Below, one piece after another: positions 7,043 to 14,721 of a stretch of DNA of 15,971 nt (position 1 is the stretch's first letter; the number at the start of each line of letters is the position of its first letter). The position numbers were made by a program, and so were the translations under genes. The notes beneath the pieces are model-generated. The model was not told where the DNA came from. It saw nothing but the letters and a program-made list of their open reading frames with translations, and searched no databases. The DNA is from Verrucomicrobiota bacterium (GTDB lineage: Bacteria; Verrucomicrobiota; Verrucomicrobiia; Opitutales; Opitutaceae), in the NCBI GenBank assembly GCA_023430565.1, contig JAEZAD010000291.1:1-15971 (forward strand), given 5' to 3'.

Positions 7043-9085
7043 ATGTCATCGATTACTGCCGGTTCGCGTTGCTCGCTCGAGCGGCGCTCGTTCCTCGCCG
7101 GGCTTCGCGCCGCGGCCGTTTCCATTTTTATCCTCGTCACTCCGTTGGCCGGTCGAGCCGCGCTGGATGCGCAGGGTTGGACGATTATCGCGGCGTCGGT
7201 CGACACGAAGGTGGTCTACGTCAGCTCCTCGGAGGGCAACGATGGCAACGACGGCCTCTCCCCGGCGGCGCCGGTCAAGACGCTTGCGCACGGCGCCTCG
7301 CTCCTGCGCGACGGGTTTCCGGATCACCTGTTGCTCAAGCGCGGCGACGTGTGGACGGACGAGAGTCTCGGCACCACGACGAATGGCCGGCGCTTCCTCA
7401 ACGGCCGCCGTGCGGACGAGCCGATGGTCGTTTCGTATTACGGCGACTCGGGCCCCCGGCCGAAGATCAACTGCGGTTTGCAGCATTTCGTGGATCACAA
7501 CGGGCAGTCGCGCTCGCACGTTTCCTTCATCGGCCTCCACCTGCGCACGCCGCGTATCGATCCGAACGATCCCGCCTACACCGGAAACAACAACGACCGG
7601 CGCACGATGCGCTTCGTGGGCGGCGGCGAGAACATCCTGATCGAAGACTGCAAACTCGAGATGGTGGAACTGGTCGCTCAAAGCCTCAGCCCGAATGTCT
7701 ATCGCAACTTTCGCGTCCGCCGCTCGATTCTCGCGGACACCTGGGCGCGCGGCACCTCCACCAACAACAACCCACGGCCGAGTGGGATTTACGCCGCGGG
7801 AGTCGACGGACTCCTCGTGGAGGAATGCCTCTTCGACCACAATGGCTGGAACGCGCAGGTCGCCGATGCGGGAGCCAACCAGTTTTGCCACAACCTCTAC
7901 CTCCAGTCCGACAACATCGGCAATAACGTGGTCGTGCGCGGCAATATCTTCACCCGCGGGGCGGCGACGGGCGTGCAGGGGCGTCCAGGCGGACTCTACG
8001 AACTCAATCTGTTTGTCGAAAACTCGGTCGGTCTGCTGCTCGGTCGCGGTGCATCGCTGAACATTCCCGGCACCCTGTCGGTCGCATCGAAAAACGTCAT
8101 TCTTCAGGGCGATCGCATGAATCCGTCGAAGGGCAATTCCACGCTCGCGAGCACGGCGGTGTGGGGGATCGATGTTGCTGAAGTAATCCCGAACACGTTC
8201 ACGCTCGCCGATAACATTGTGGCCCATCGCAAGGATTCGGGCACCAACCGCGGCATTCACAGCAACCCGGACATCACCTACGTCGATAACATTCAATACA
8301 ACTGGGGCGGAGGCATCGGCGATATGAACGATCCGAGCTGGCTCGATCCCTTCCGTTCGGTGGACTCCTATCATGGCATGCTTGGAGGCTCGCCCACGCT
8401 GGTGGCTTTCATCGAACAAGCGCGCGCCCGTGGTCTTCGCGAATGGCCGTTCGCCTACACGTCCTACGCGGTGATCGATTACATCGCGGAAGGCTTCAAT
8501 CGCGACTTCTTCGCCGGCCCCGTGGTGTTCGAGGTGCCGGAAAATTTCGTTGTGGAGGCGACAGGTCCTCAAGGAGCGATCGCCGAGTTCACCATCGATG
8601 CGCCGGCGGACGCGTTTCATTTTCCGCTCTCCGTCGCGGTCAGTCATCCGTCCGGCAGCGTTTTCCCGCTCGGCGTCACGACAGTGACGGCCACGGCCAC
8701 CGACGTCTTTGGCAACAGCGAGACCAAGACCTTCACGGTCACGGTGGTCGACACGACCGCGCCGGACATCACCGTGCTCTCGGCATCGCCCCACACGCTT
8801 TGGCCGCCCAACAAGAAAATGGTGGCGGTGACGCTGAGTGCAGAGGTCAACGATGCGGTCGACGGCGCCGTCGGGGCCGCCATTGTCTCGGTTACGAGCA
8901 ACGAACCCGTGGGCGGCGCGCCGGACTGGGAAATCACCGGACCGCTGACGCTGAAACTGCGCGCCGAGCGCGAAGGCGGCGGCACCGGGCGTATCTACAC
9001 GATCACGGTGAGCAGCACGGATGCTGCGGGAAACAGTTCCACGGCGACCGTCGTCGTCGCGGTTCCCCACGATCAATCGAAGTGA
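7043..9085 (+). CDS. Tat-exported right-handed beta-helix protein with HYR and Ig-like C-terminus
   Basis: A 680-residue exported protein. Residues 1-39 are a signal peptide with a twin-arginine motif (ERRSFLAG, R14-R15) and a hydrophobic AAAVSIFILVTPLAG. Residues about 42-490 resemble a parallel beta-helix and align with the protein at 2499-5552: RGDVWTD (100-106) with RGDTFTD, FDHNGWN (264-270) with FDRNGWN, HNLYLQS (283-289) with HNIYLQN, VRGNIFTRG (298-306) with IRGNIISRG. Residues about 493-573 form a HYR domain (VPENFVVEAT ... TTAP), and 574-680 an Ig-like domain containing LWPPNKKMV and SNEPVGGAPDWEITGP, often seen in secreted bacterial proteins. The start at 7043 is set by the Tat signal; no clear ribosome-binding site precedes it. 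A polysaccharide-degrading or glycan-binding role is inferred from fold and neighbours only. Confidence 0.85.
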   Translation: MSSITAGSRCSLERRSFLAGLRAAAVSIFILVTPLAGRAALDAQGWTIIAASVDTKVVYVSSSEGNDGNDGLSPAAPVKTLAHGASLLRDGFPDHLLLKRGDVWTDESLGTTTNGRRFLNGRRADEPMVVSYYGDSGPRPKINCGLQHFVDHNGQSRSHVSFIGLHLRTPRIDPNDPAYTGNNNDRRTMRFVGGGENILIEDCKLEMVELVAQSLSPNVYRNFRVRRSILADTWARGTSTNNNPRPSGIYAAGVDGLLVEECLFDHNGWNAQVADAGANQFCHNLYLQSDNIGNNVVVRGNIFTRGAATGVQGRPGGLYELNLFVENSVGLLLGRGASLNIPGTLSVASKNVILQGDRMNPSKGNSTLASTAVWGIDVAEVIPNTFTLADNIVAHRKDSGTNRGIHSNPDITYVDNIQYNWGGGIGDMNDPSWLDPFRSVDSYHGMLGGSPTLVAFIEQARARGLREWPFAYTSYAVIDYIAEGFNRDFFAGPVVFEVPENFVVEATGPQGAIAEFTIDAPADAFHFPLSVAVSHPSGSVFPLGVTTVTATATDVFGNSETKTFTVTVVDTTAPDITVLSASPHTLWPPNKKMVAVTLSAEVNDAVDGAVGAAIVSVTSNEPVGGAPDWEITGPLTLKLRAEREGGGTGRIYTITVSSTDAAGNSSTATVVVAVPHDQSK

Positions 9086-9151
9086 AGATTCGACCCGGGC
9101 TCAGTCAGCTGAGGCAGCCCGATCGCCAGGGGGAGTTGAGCACCGCAAGGT

Positions 9152-9177
9152 GGAGCCCGACGTCCTCGCCGGGCTCC
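9152..9177. terminator. Bidirectional terminator hairpin between convergent genes
   Basis: A perfect 8-base stem, GGAGCCCG / CGGGCTCC, with a 10-base loop, lies between the convergent stops at 9085 (plus) and 9185 (minus). On the plus strand it is followed by GTCTTCTTC, a short T-rich tract. It fits a factor-independent terminator, better for the plus-strand beta-helix gene. Confidence 0.6.
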
Positions 9178-9184
9178 GTCTTCT

Positions 9185-9673
9185 TCACAGCTTCTTGAAG
9201 TATCGAGCCACGGGCCAGCGTTCATATCCGCGCGATTCGTAGGTGCGACGCGCCGCTTCGTGGCCTGAATCATCGACGGTTTCGACCATCAGCATCTTCA
9301 TTCCTTTTCCACGAACCTGCTGTTCGGCGAATTCCATCAGAGCCTTCCCAATACCTCTTCTTTGGTGGTCGGGTGACACGGCAACTATGGAAACCTCGCC
9401 CATTTGGTCGGTCGGATGAATGGAGATCCCAACGAATCCAGCCAAAACCCCGCCCTGGAACGCGAGCCATACCGTCTCAGGCTGGGTGTCAAGGAGAGCG
9501 GAAACTTCTGCAGCTTGCCGGACTTCCCACCCCTGCGGCCAGAAGCTATCATATACGAAGCTCGGGACGGCCCTGCGCGTCAGCGGAAAGATGGGGGCCC
9601 AAGCCCTGATTGCCAGATCAACCACCTGTTTCCGAAAGTCTGCACAATACGCAACGATCGTGAGTTCGTTCAT
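9185..9673 (-). CDS. GNAT-family N-acetyltransferase
   Basis: A 162-residue cytoplasmic acetyltransferase of the GNAT superfamily, which transfers acetyl from acetyl-CoA to an amine. The acetyl-CoA motif is VAVSPDHQRRGIGKAL (97-112, with the R/Q-x-x-G-x-G loop at 104-109), followed by KMLMVETVDDSGHEAARRTYESRGY, a typical C-terminal half. The substrate cannot be predicted. Base composition and codons differ from the neighbours: visibly lower GC, AGA-AGA arginine codons, many A/T-ending codons. It stands alone between two carbohydrate genes and is bracketed by a 9-base inverted repeat, which suggests lateral acquisition. A GAGG 11 bases upstream supports the ATG. A TATAAT two bases before the ATG is probably too close to be the promoter of this frame. 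Confidence 0.88.
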   Translation of the reverse strand: MNELTIVAYCADFRKQVVDLAIRAWAPIFPLTRRAVPSFVYDSFWPQGWEVRQAAEVSALLDTQPETVWLAFQGGVLAGFVGISIHPTDQMGEVSIVAVSPDHQRRGIGKALMEFAEQQVRGKGMKMLMVETVDDSGHEAARRTYESRGYERWPVARYFKKL

Positions 9674-9740
9674 ACATTATATTGCCTCAGCGGGCTAGTA
9701 AGCCGCAAGGCGACCAAACGCGCGTAAATGCTTCGAAACC

Positions 9741-9755
9741 GCCGGGACGTCCGGC
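9741..9755 (-). terminator. Weak hairpin downstream of the GH78 gene
   Basis: GCCGG-loop-CCGGC, five base pairs with a five-base loop, 22 bases after the GH78 stop codon on the minus strand and followed by CGGTTTCG. The stem is short and the T-run poor. Confidence 0.25.
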
Positions 9756-9777
9756 TGCGATCGTTCCCCCTTCGCCT

Positions 9778-12714
9778 TCAAGCCGGATACGTTTGGATGT
9801 TCACCATCGGTCGCAGGTGCGCGAAGGCGCGGCCCGGGCGGACCTCGTGCGTCAAGCCCGACGGCAGTTCGACATCGAGATGAAACGCGTTGTCTGCGAT
9901 GCGCCACGCGACGCGCACGTCGCCTCGCGGATGCGGATGCACGCCGCGAGCTTGCGTGAGAATGTGAGCGTTGGGTTCGATGACGACGCGATCGGGCGTC
10001 ACTTCGATTCCGAGCACGGTGCGGTGAAAATAGACATTGGGTCCCGTCGCCCAGCCGTGGCACTGGCTGTCCTGCTGACGCAGGCCGCGGTAAAACGCCT
10101 CCCAGAGGCACCAGGCGCCGTGATCTTTCTGAAGACCCCAGAAGCGGCGGATCACCGTCTCGGCTTCTTCGTGCAGTCCGCGCGCGCCGAGCAACTCGAG
10201 CACGTAGTGCAGAAAATAGAGTTCGTATTGTCCGCTGCGCACAACGAAGCGGCCTGGGTCGGCCATCATCCCGGCGAGATTCGCGCGCACGACGCGCAGG
10301 GCGCCGTCTTCTTGCGCGGCGGAGGCGATGCCATAGCGAAGGGCGAGGGCGTTGGCGTGTGCGGCTGACGTTTCGCCGGGCCGGCCGTTGTCCAGGCGTG
10401 CCGCGAAGGCGTCTTTTCGTGGATCCCAGAGTTGTTCGCGGAAAGCACGGATGACGGCGACGCGTTGCGCGGCGTAGCGGCGCGCGTTCGCGGTGTCTCC
10501 ACGCCAACCGGCCAGTTGCGAGGTCGCCTCGAGTGCGCCGACGCGGAAGGCGTTGAGCACGCCGTTGGCTTCGCCGTTGACCGATTCCCTCGGCGCGCCC
10601 CAGTCGCAGAAAACGCGCATGTCGTCGCCATGCCACAAGCCGTGAGGGCCGGGGCGCCAGCTGGGACTGGACCAGATGCGTTCGACGACGGGCCACAACT
10701 CGTCGGCGAGCGCGACGTCTCCGGTCTGCTGCGCATAGTCGCGCAGGATCATGATCCAGATGAGCGTGTAATCGGCGTGCGGCCCGAGCGGCCAGGCGGG
10801 TGCGACGGCGAGGATCTGTCCGTCGGGGGTCTGGCTGCGGCCCCAGAGCCGGAGCGCGCGCACGATGTGAGTGGTGTCGCGCGTCCACGCGCGGTGGGCG
10901 AGGTATTGGACGAGGGTGTCGCCGACGTAGAGGCCTTGTTCCCGCCAGGGATCGACCCAGCCCTCGACGAGGCTGGCCTCGAGCGTGGCGACGCCGGTGG
11001 TCCACGCCCAGTTGAACACCTCGTCGCTGCAAGTGAAGGAGCCCGCAGCCGGGACGCGCACGAGGGCGTTGCGCAACGCGATGCGTTGGATCACGACCGG
11101 TCCGGACGAACGCGCGGTGAGTTGCAACAATCGGCCGCCGCGCACGTGGAAACCCTCCCAGCGGTTGCGGCCGGCGCGCAGGTGGAGTCGCTCGACGGGG
11201 TTGATGGCGTTGATGCGTTTCAGCATGCGAACGGAGCCGTCCTCCTGCTGAAGTTCATCGTTGGCGAGGTCGAGAATGCCGCCGTGGGGCGCGTCGATTT
11301 CGAGCACGACGTGACCGATGAATTCGCGTCCGAAATCGAAGATCGCGAACCCTTCGCCGGCGGCGCTGCGCGGAATCTCGCGTCCTTGCACTCGCTCGGG
11401 TTCCGCGACGGGTTCCGCCGCGGGCCGATCCCAGCCGACTTCGTAGGTGGGCATCGGGCACAGATCCGGGCCCGTGACCAGGTCCCAACGGCGCACGAAT
11501 TCCCGGGCGGTGGTCAGATCATCAGGAACGTTGCCGACCTTCGACGGCGGGTTTTCTTCCGGAAAAAAAGAAGACAGCCAAAGCGCGGGGGCCAGAGCGT
11601 CGGGCGCGAAGGCGGTGTCGGGCTCGGGCGCAGCCCGCAAGCCGGCATCGCGCGGCCAGGCGACCATCGCGCTGGTGCCCCGGAAGGCGCACGGCGTTTC
11701 GCCGTAGAGCAGGTTCCACCCCGCGCGCAGTGACGCGGCGGCGAGCACTTCGGCGGGACGTGCGGTTTCCTCCGAAGTGGTCGGGAGCGGCGCACCGTTG
11801 AGCCAGTAGGAGCCCTTCCATAACGAAAGCGGGCAGGTTTTCGCGGCCGGGCTGTGGAGCCACACCAGCATCGCCGCCATGCCGTCGGTGCCGGTGCCGA
11901 GATCCGCGGTCTGCGTGGCCCGATTGGCCGAAAGATAAACGAGCTCGCTCCGCAGCGGACACAGCATGAGCAGACGCGAGGGCGCCCAGATATCGAACGC
12001 CGGCGCGGCGACCGAGCGCGGTTGAAGCGGTCCCCAATTCGGCGCCGCGACCACGTCGGGTTCGCGCCAGTCCGCCGCGGCCAGGTCCACGGCGTTTTCG
12101 TCCGTGGGCAGGGCGCGCAGGTCGACAATTTCGACCGGGCCCTGCGCGAAGCTGAAATTCGGGGAGTTGACCGACCAGGCGCCCGCGCGCCGTGTGCGCC
12201 AGTCGCCCGGCGTGGCGAAGTTCACGGCTTCGTCGCCGGGCGCCGGGGAGGTGGATCCCCACGCGATGAAACCGCCACGCGACGGTTCGGCTTGGAAGTT
12301 TCGGTCGCCGCGGCTGTTGACCTCGACCGTGATGACGTTGTGTCCGCGCCGGAGCCAGGGGCGGAGATCGATGGTGTCGTATTCCGGATGCGACAGAAGA
12401 AACGCGGCGGGGCCACTGCCGGCGAAGTGCCCGTTGACCCGGAGCCGGTAGCGGGTGTCCGCCATGAGGTGCAACCCGGCCCGGTCGGGCAACGCGCCGA
12501 GATGAAAATCGTGTCGGAAATGCGCGAAGACGTTGCGCCCACGCCCGTGCTCATCGTCCCACACCCATTTTGCGTTCGGCGCGTGGGTCTGCGTCGATTC
12601 GGCAGCGCTGAACCCGGCCCGCCAAGGCAGACTCAATCCGGAGAGAAGCACGCCTGTGCGCTCGAGAAATCCTCGCCGATGCATGGATGAAATGGGAGGG
12701 GGTTGGGACGACAT
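9778..12714 (-). CDS. GH78 family alpha-L-rhamnosidase-like glycoside hydrolase, Tat-exported
   Basis: A 978-residue enzyme predicted to release terminal alpha-L-rhamnose from glycans such as rhamnogalacturonan oligosaccharides. N-terminal Tat signal: HRRGFLERTGVLLSG (R13-R14), cleavage near FSA (35-37). Beta-sandwich domains occupy about 45-550, with NVFAHFRHDF, RYRLRVNGHFAG and FDFGREFIGHVVLEI recalling GH78 N-terminal modules. The (alpha/alpha)6 catalytic barrel spans about 555-880: PWREQGLYVGD (589-599), FCDWG (702-706), WCLWEAF (868-874) and HGWATGPNVYFHRTVLGI (886-903), then a C-terminal beta-domain. E592 matches the general acid position and E872 the second catalytic glutamate. The aspartate usually two residues before the Pro (DCPWRE) is missing in register; the sequence is VDPWRE. 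The start could also be the ATG at 12684, just before the twin arginines; neither has a clear ribosome-binding site. Confidence 0.82.
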   Translation of the reverse strand: MSSQPPPISSMHRRGFLERTGVLLSGLSLPWRAGFSAAESTQTHAPNAKWVWDDEHGRGRNVFAHFRHDFHLGALPDRAGLHLMADTRYRLRVNGHFAGSGPAAFLLSHPEYDTIDLRPWLRRGHNVITVEVNSRGDRNFQAEPSRGGFIAWGSTSPAPGDEAVNFATPGDWRTRRAGAWSVNSPNFSFAQGPVEIVDLRALPTDENAVDLAAADWREPDVVAAPNWGPLQPRSVAAPAFDIWAPSRLLMLCPLRSELVYLSANRATQTADLGTGTDGMAAMLVWLHSPAAKTCPLSLWKGSYWLNGAPLPTTSEETARPAEVLAAASLRAGWNLLYGETPCAFRGTSAMVAWPRDAGLRAAPEPDTAFAPDALAPALWLSSFFPEENPPSKVGNVPDDLTTAREFVRRWDLVTGPDLCPMPTYEVGWDRPAAEPVAEPERVQGREIPRSAAGEGFAIFDFGREFIGHVVLEIDAPHGGILDLANDELQQEDGSVRMLKRINAINPVERLHLRAGRNRWEGFHVRGGRLLQLTARSSGPVVIQRIALRNALVRVPAAGSFTCSDEVFNWAWTTGVATLEASLVEGWVDPWREQGLYVGDTLVQYLAHRAWTRDTTHIVRALRLWGRSQTPDGQILAVAPAWPLGPHADYTLIWIMILRDYAQQTGDVALADELWPVVERIWSSPSWRPGPHGLWHGDDMRVFCDWGAPRESVNGEANGVLNAFRVGALEATSQLAGWRGDTANARRYAAQRVAVIRAFREQLWDPRKDAFAARLDNGRPGETSAAHANALALRYGIASAAQEDGALRVVRANLAGMMADPGRFVVRSGQYELYFLHYVLELLGARGLHEEAETVIRRFWGLQKDHGAWCLWEAFYRGLRQQDSQCHGWATGPNVYFHRTVLGIEVTPDRVVIEPNAHILTQARGVHPHPRGDVRVAWRIADNAFHLDVELPSGLTHEVRPGRAFAHLRPMVNIQTYPA

Positions 12715-12719
12715 GGGCG

Positions 12720-12727
12720 GTTCAATC
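12720..12727. promoter_or_regulatory. Operator half-site upstream of the GH78 gene
   Basis: GTTCAATC is identical to one arm plus flank of the shared inverted repeat (reverse strand of 2384-2391 and 5734-5741). The other arm is degenerate. It sits 6-13 bases upstream of the first possible GH78 start, where binding would block translation or transcription. The rest of the 290-base gap 12715-13004 holds a tandem TTGAC (12805-12818) and no convincing gene. Confidence 0.3.
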
Positions 12728-13004
12728 GAGCGCCGTGCAGCCCTTCACAAAGCAGCGCGCTTCACTGCAGCGAACGCGTCGCTCCCGGTTTGCGCGGCCG
12801 ATCGTTGACAAGGTTGACCACGTTCCGGGCTGCGGTGCGGGGCGGCATTTCGGGTTGGAGGAGTAGGTTCCCGCGAGGGGGCCAACAAATGTTCTTGTTA
12901 TCATCCAGATGAAAACGGGCAGCTCGGTATCCAGAGCTTGGCGACGCTGAACGGAAGCCGGGCGGTTTCGATGCTCATCCGGGACGTCTTGGAAAGCGGG
13001 CGCA

Positions 13005-14330
13005 TCAGACGCCGAACCCGGGGCGGTAGGACTTCGTGATGTATTGGTTGGCGTCCGAAAGATTTGTGACCGTCATCGCGGTGGCATCCCACTCGATCGG
13101 TCGGCGGGCGCGGACGGCGACGTTGCTCAACAGAACGGTCTCCGTGAGTCGGGCAGCGTAGTCGAAATTCGCACCGGCGGGCGGACCGCCTTTGCAGGCG
13201 CGGACCCATTCGGCAAAGTGACCGCCTTCGACGCGCGGGAGCGTCTTGGGCGGAAGCGTGGGCGTGAGAGCGTGGCGTTTCGTCTCGGGGATGATGCGGG
13301 CGCCGGCATAGTAGGTGTCGGCGAAGACGGTCGCCTTGCTGCCGACGATAAACGTGCCGTTGGGAGCGAGCCGGCGGTTCGTTTCCCATTCGGGAGGAAG
13401 CATGGGCGTGAGGCCGCCGTCATACCACGTCCATTTGACGGCGGGCAATTTGCCCCGTGCGGGAAAGTGATAGGTGACAACGGCGCCGGTGGGCGGGCTG
13501 AGATCGGTCTGGTTGGCGCTGATGGCTTCGACACGCGTGGGCTGCGTGAGATCGAGCGCCCAGTAGGCGCCGTCCATGATGTGGCAACCCATGTCGCCGA
13601 GGGCGCCCGTGCCGAAATCCCAATAGCCCCGCCAATTGAACGGAGCATAGACGGGATCGTATTCGCGCATCGAGGCGACGCCGAGCCAGAGGTCCCAATC
13701 GAACGTGGGCGGGATCACCGGCATCATCCTGCTGTGATCGGGAGCGCCGACGCCCTGCGGCCAGATCGGCCGGTCGGTCCAGCTGTGGAGTTCGCGCACC
13801 TCGCCGAGCACGCCGGCGTGGAGCCATTCCTTGATCTGGCGCAGGCCTTCGTTGGCGTGACCCTGGTTGCCCATCTGAGTGGCGACTTTCTTCTCGCGGG
13901 CGAGCCGCGCGAGTTGCCGGGCTTCGGCGATGGTGTGGGTGAGCGGCTTTTCGACGAAGACGTGCTTCCCCAGCGAAAGGGCGGCCATCGCGATCGGGAA
14001 GTGCATGTGATCCGGCGTGCTCACCGCGACGGCGTCGATCTTGTTGCCGAATCGGTCCAGCATTCTTCGGTAGTCCCGAAAACGTGGCACGTCCGGAAAC
14101 ATCTCATAGGCCTTTGCGGCCGACACATCGTCGACATCGCAAAAGGCGACGAAGTTTTCCTGCTGCAGACCGTCGATGGCGGCGCGGCCGCGTCCGCCGA
14201 CGCCGACGAGCGCGATGTTGAGTTTATCGTTGGGCGACTGGCTGCGGAGGATGGCCGGAAACGCCAACGCGGCGGATGCCAGAGCGGAGGCTTTGCAGAA
14301 ATCGCGGCGCGTGATCACGGGAGAGTTCAT
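13005..14330 (-). CDS. Tat-exported Gfo/Idh/MocA-family oxidoreductase
   Basis: A 441-residue NAD(P)-dependent sugar or sugar-derivative dehydrogenase-like protein. It begins with a Tat signal (TRRDFCKASALASAALAFPA, 7-26), a feature common for this family in Verrucomicrobiota and Planctomycetota and suggesting action outside the cytoplasm. The Rossmann fold starts at KLNIALVGVGGRGRA (36-50); STPDHMHFPIA (104-114) and the family signature EKPLTHT (127-133, with K128) follow. The C-terminal domain has GDMGCHIMDGAYWALDL (245-261), with D246 and H250 at the usual catalytic positions. The start at 14330 is taken because the Tat signal follows directly; a 13-residue extension to 14369 is possible but has no support. 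It is in tandem upstream of the GH78 gene (290-base gap) and divergent from the esterase gene. The substrate is unknown; modification of a sugar released by the neighbouring enzymes is plausible. Confidence 0.9.
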   Translation of the reverse strand: MNSPVITRRDFCKASALASAALAFPAILRSQSPNDKLNIALVGVGGRGRAAIDGLQQENFVAFCDVDDVSAAKAYEMFPDVPRFRDYRRMLDRFGNKIDAVAVSTPDHMHFPIAMAALSLGKHVFVEKPLTHTIAEARQLARLAREKKVATQMGNQGHANEGLRQIKEWLHAGVLGEVRELHSWTDRPIWPQGVGAPDHSRMMPVIPPTFDWDLWLGVASMREYDPVYAPFNWRGYWDFGTGALGDMGCHIMDGAYWALDLTQPTRVEAISANQTDLSPPTGAVVTYHFPARGKLPAVKWTWYDGGLTPMLPPEWETNRRLAPNGTFIVGSKATVFADTYYAGARIIPETKRHALTPTLPPKTLPRVEGGHFAEWVRACKGGPPAGANFDYAARLTETVLLSNVAVRARRPIEWDATAMTVTNLSDANQYITKSYRPGFGV

Positions 14331-14721
14331 TGGCGGGTGGCCTGAGAGGGGTGGTTGGCACCAGCCCATGTGCCGCCTGGCCGCACGTCGAGGGCCTGGT
14401 ATTTAATCCGGTTGAATGCGGGGGAATCAGGCGCTGGCGCTGCTGGGGGAGAGGAGATCGGCCGGGGGCATGGCTGGAGCGTTATCCGCAGACGCGGTAG
14501 TCCTTTGCCGGACTCGGTGACGGGCGGGATCGATTACACGCTCTGCGGTCGGAGAATACGGCGTGAGGTGATGGCGCGTCGCTGGTGACCAAGCGGAAAA
14601 GGCGTTGAAAGAATGCCGCGGTCGGGCGAACCCCCGTGCCTTCACCGGTTCCATCACGCTGCCGCGGCCCCGTCTCCTTCACGGTGGGATCCGCAAGCAT
14701 CAACCCCGATTCCCTTCGAGC
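14331..14721. other. Divergent intergenic region between oxidoreductase and esterase genes
   Basis: 391 bases without a convincing gene. It must hold the promoters of both divergent genes. The only structured element noticed is the degenerate operator-like sequence at 14402-14416, which on the minus strand overlaps TTAAATA, a possible -10 element for the oxidoreductase gene. No clear -35/-10 pair or ribosome-binding site was found for the esterase. Short open frames here have arginine/proline-rich, non-protein-like translations. Confidence 0.5.
14402..14416. promoter_or_regulatory. Degenerate operator-like inverted repeat upstream of the Gfo/Idh gene
   Basis: TTTAATCCGGTTGAA resembles the reverse strand of the shared operator (TTCAATCCATTGAA), with one inserted base in the spacer and two transitions. 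It lies 72 bases upstream of the oxidoreductase start. It could extend the LacI regulon or be chance. Confidence 0.3.

Larger units (their letters stand above)
9108..9691. repeat. 9-base inverted repeat bracketing the GNAT gene
   Basis: GCTGAGGCA at 9108-9116 and its reverse complement TGCCTCAGC at 9683-9691 flank the acetyltransferase gene. The flanking bases do not extend the match and no direct-repeat target duplication was seen. It may be chance or the trace of an insertion. Confidence 0.2.

Noticed and set aside
7046..9076. Long minus-strand open frame opposite the second beta-helix gene
   Set aside because: Arg/His/Asp/Val-rich translation typical of a high-GC antisense shadow; the plus strand has a signal peptide and HYR domain.
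9135..9141. GTTGAGC near the GNAT gene end as part of an integron attC site
   Set aside because: The matching second core site at proper spacing is missing, so there is no attC structure.
9676..9681. TATAAT just upstream of the GNAT start as its -10 box
   Set aside because: Only two bases separate it from the ATG, so transcription would begin inside the frame; no -35 at proper spacing and no in-frame alternative start.
9695..11032. Minus-strand open frame of 445 codons inside the GH78 gene
   Set aside because: Arginine-rich alternate-frame translation with no motif; it overlaps the GH78 catalytic domain in another frame.
12722..12904. 60-codon minus-strand frame between the Gfo/Idh and GH78 genes
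   Set aside because: No ribosome-binding site, no recognisable motif, composition like random high-GC sequence.
13044..14345. Plus-strand open frame of 433 codons opposite the Gfo/Idh gene
   Set aside because: Antisense shadow; the minus strand encodes a full Rossmann oxidoreductase with a Tat signal.
14427..14703. Small minus-strand frames in the divergent intergenic region
   Set aside because: Two overlapping frames, both Arg/Pro/Ser-rich without motif, in a region that must hold promoters.
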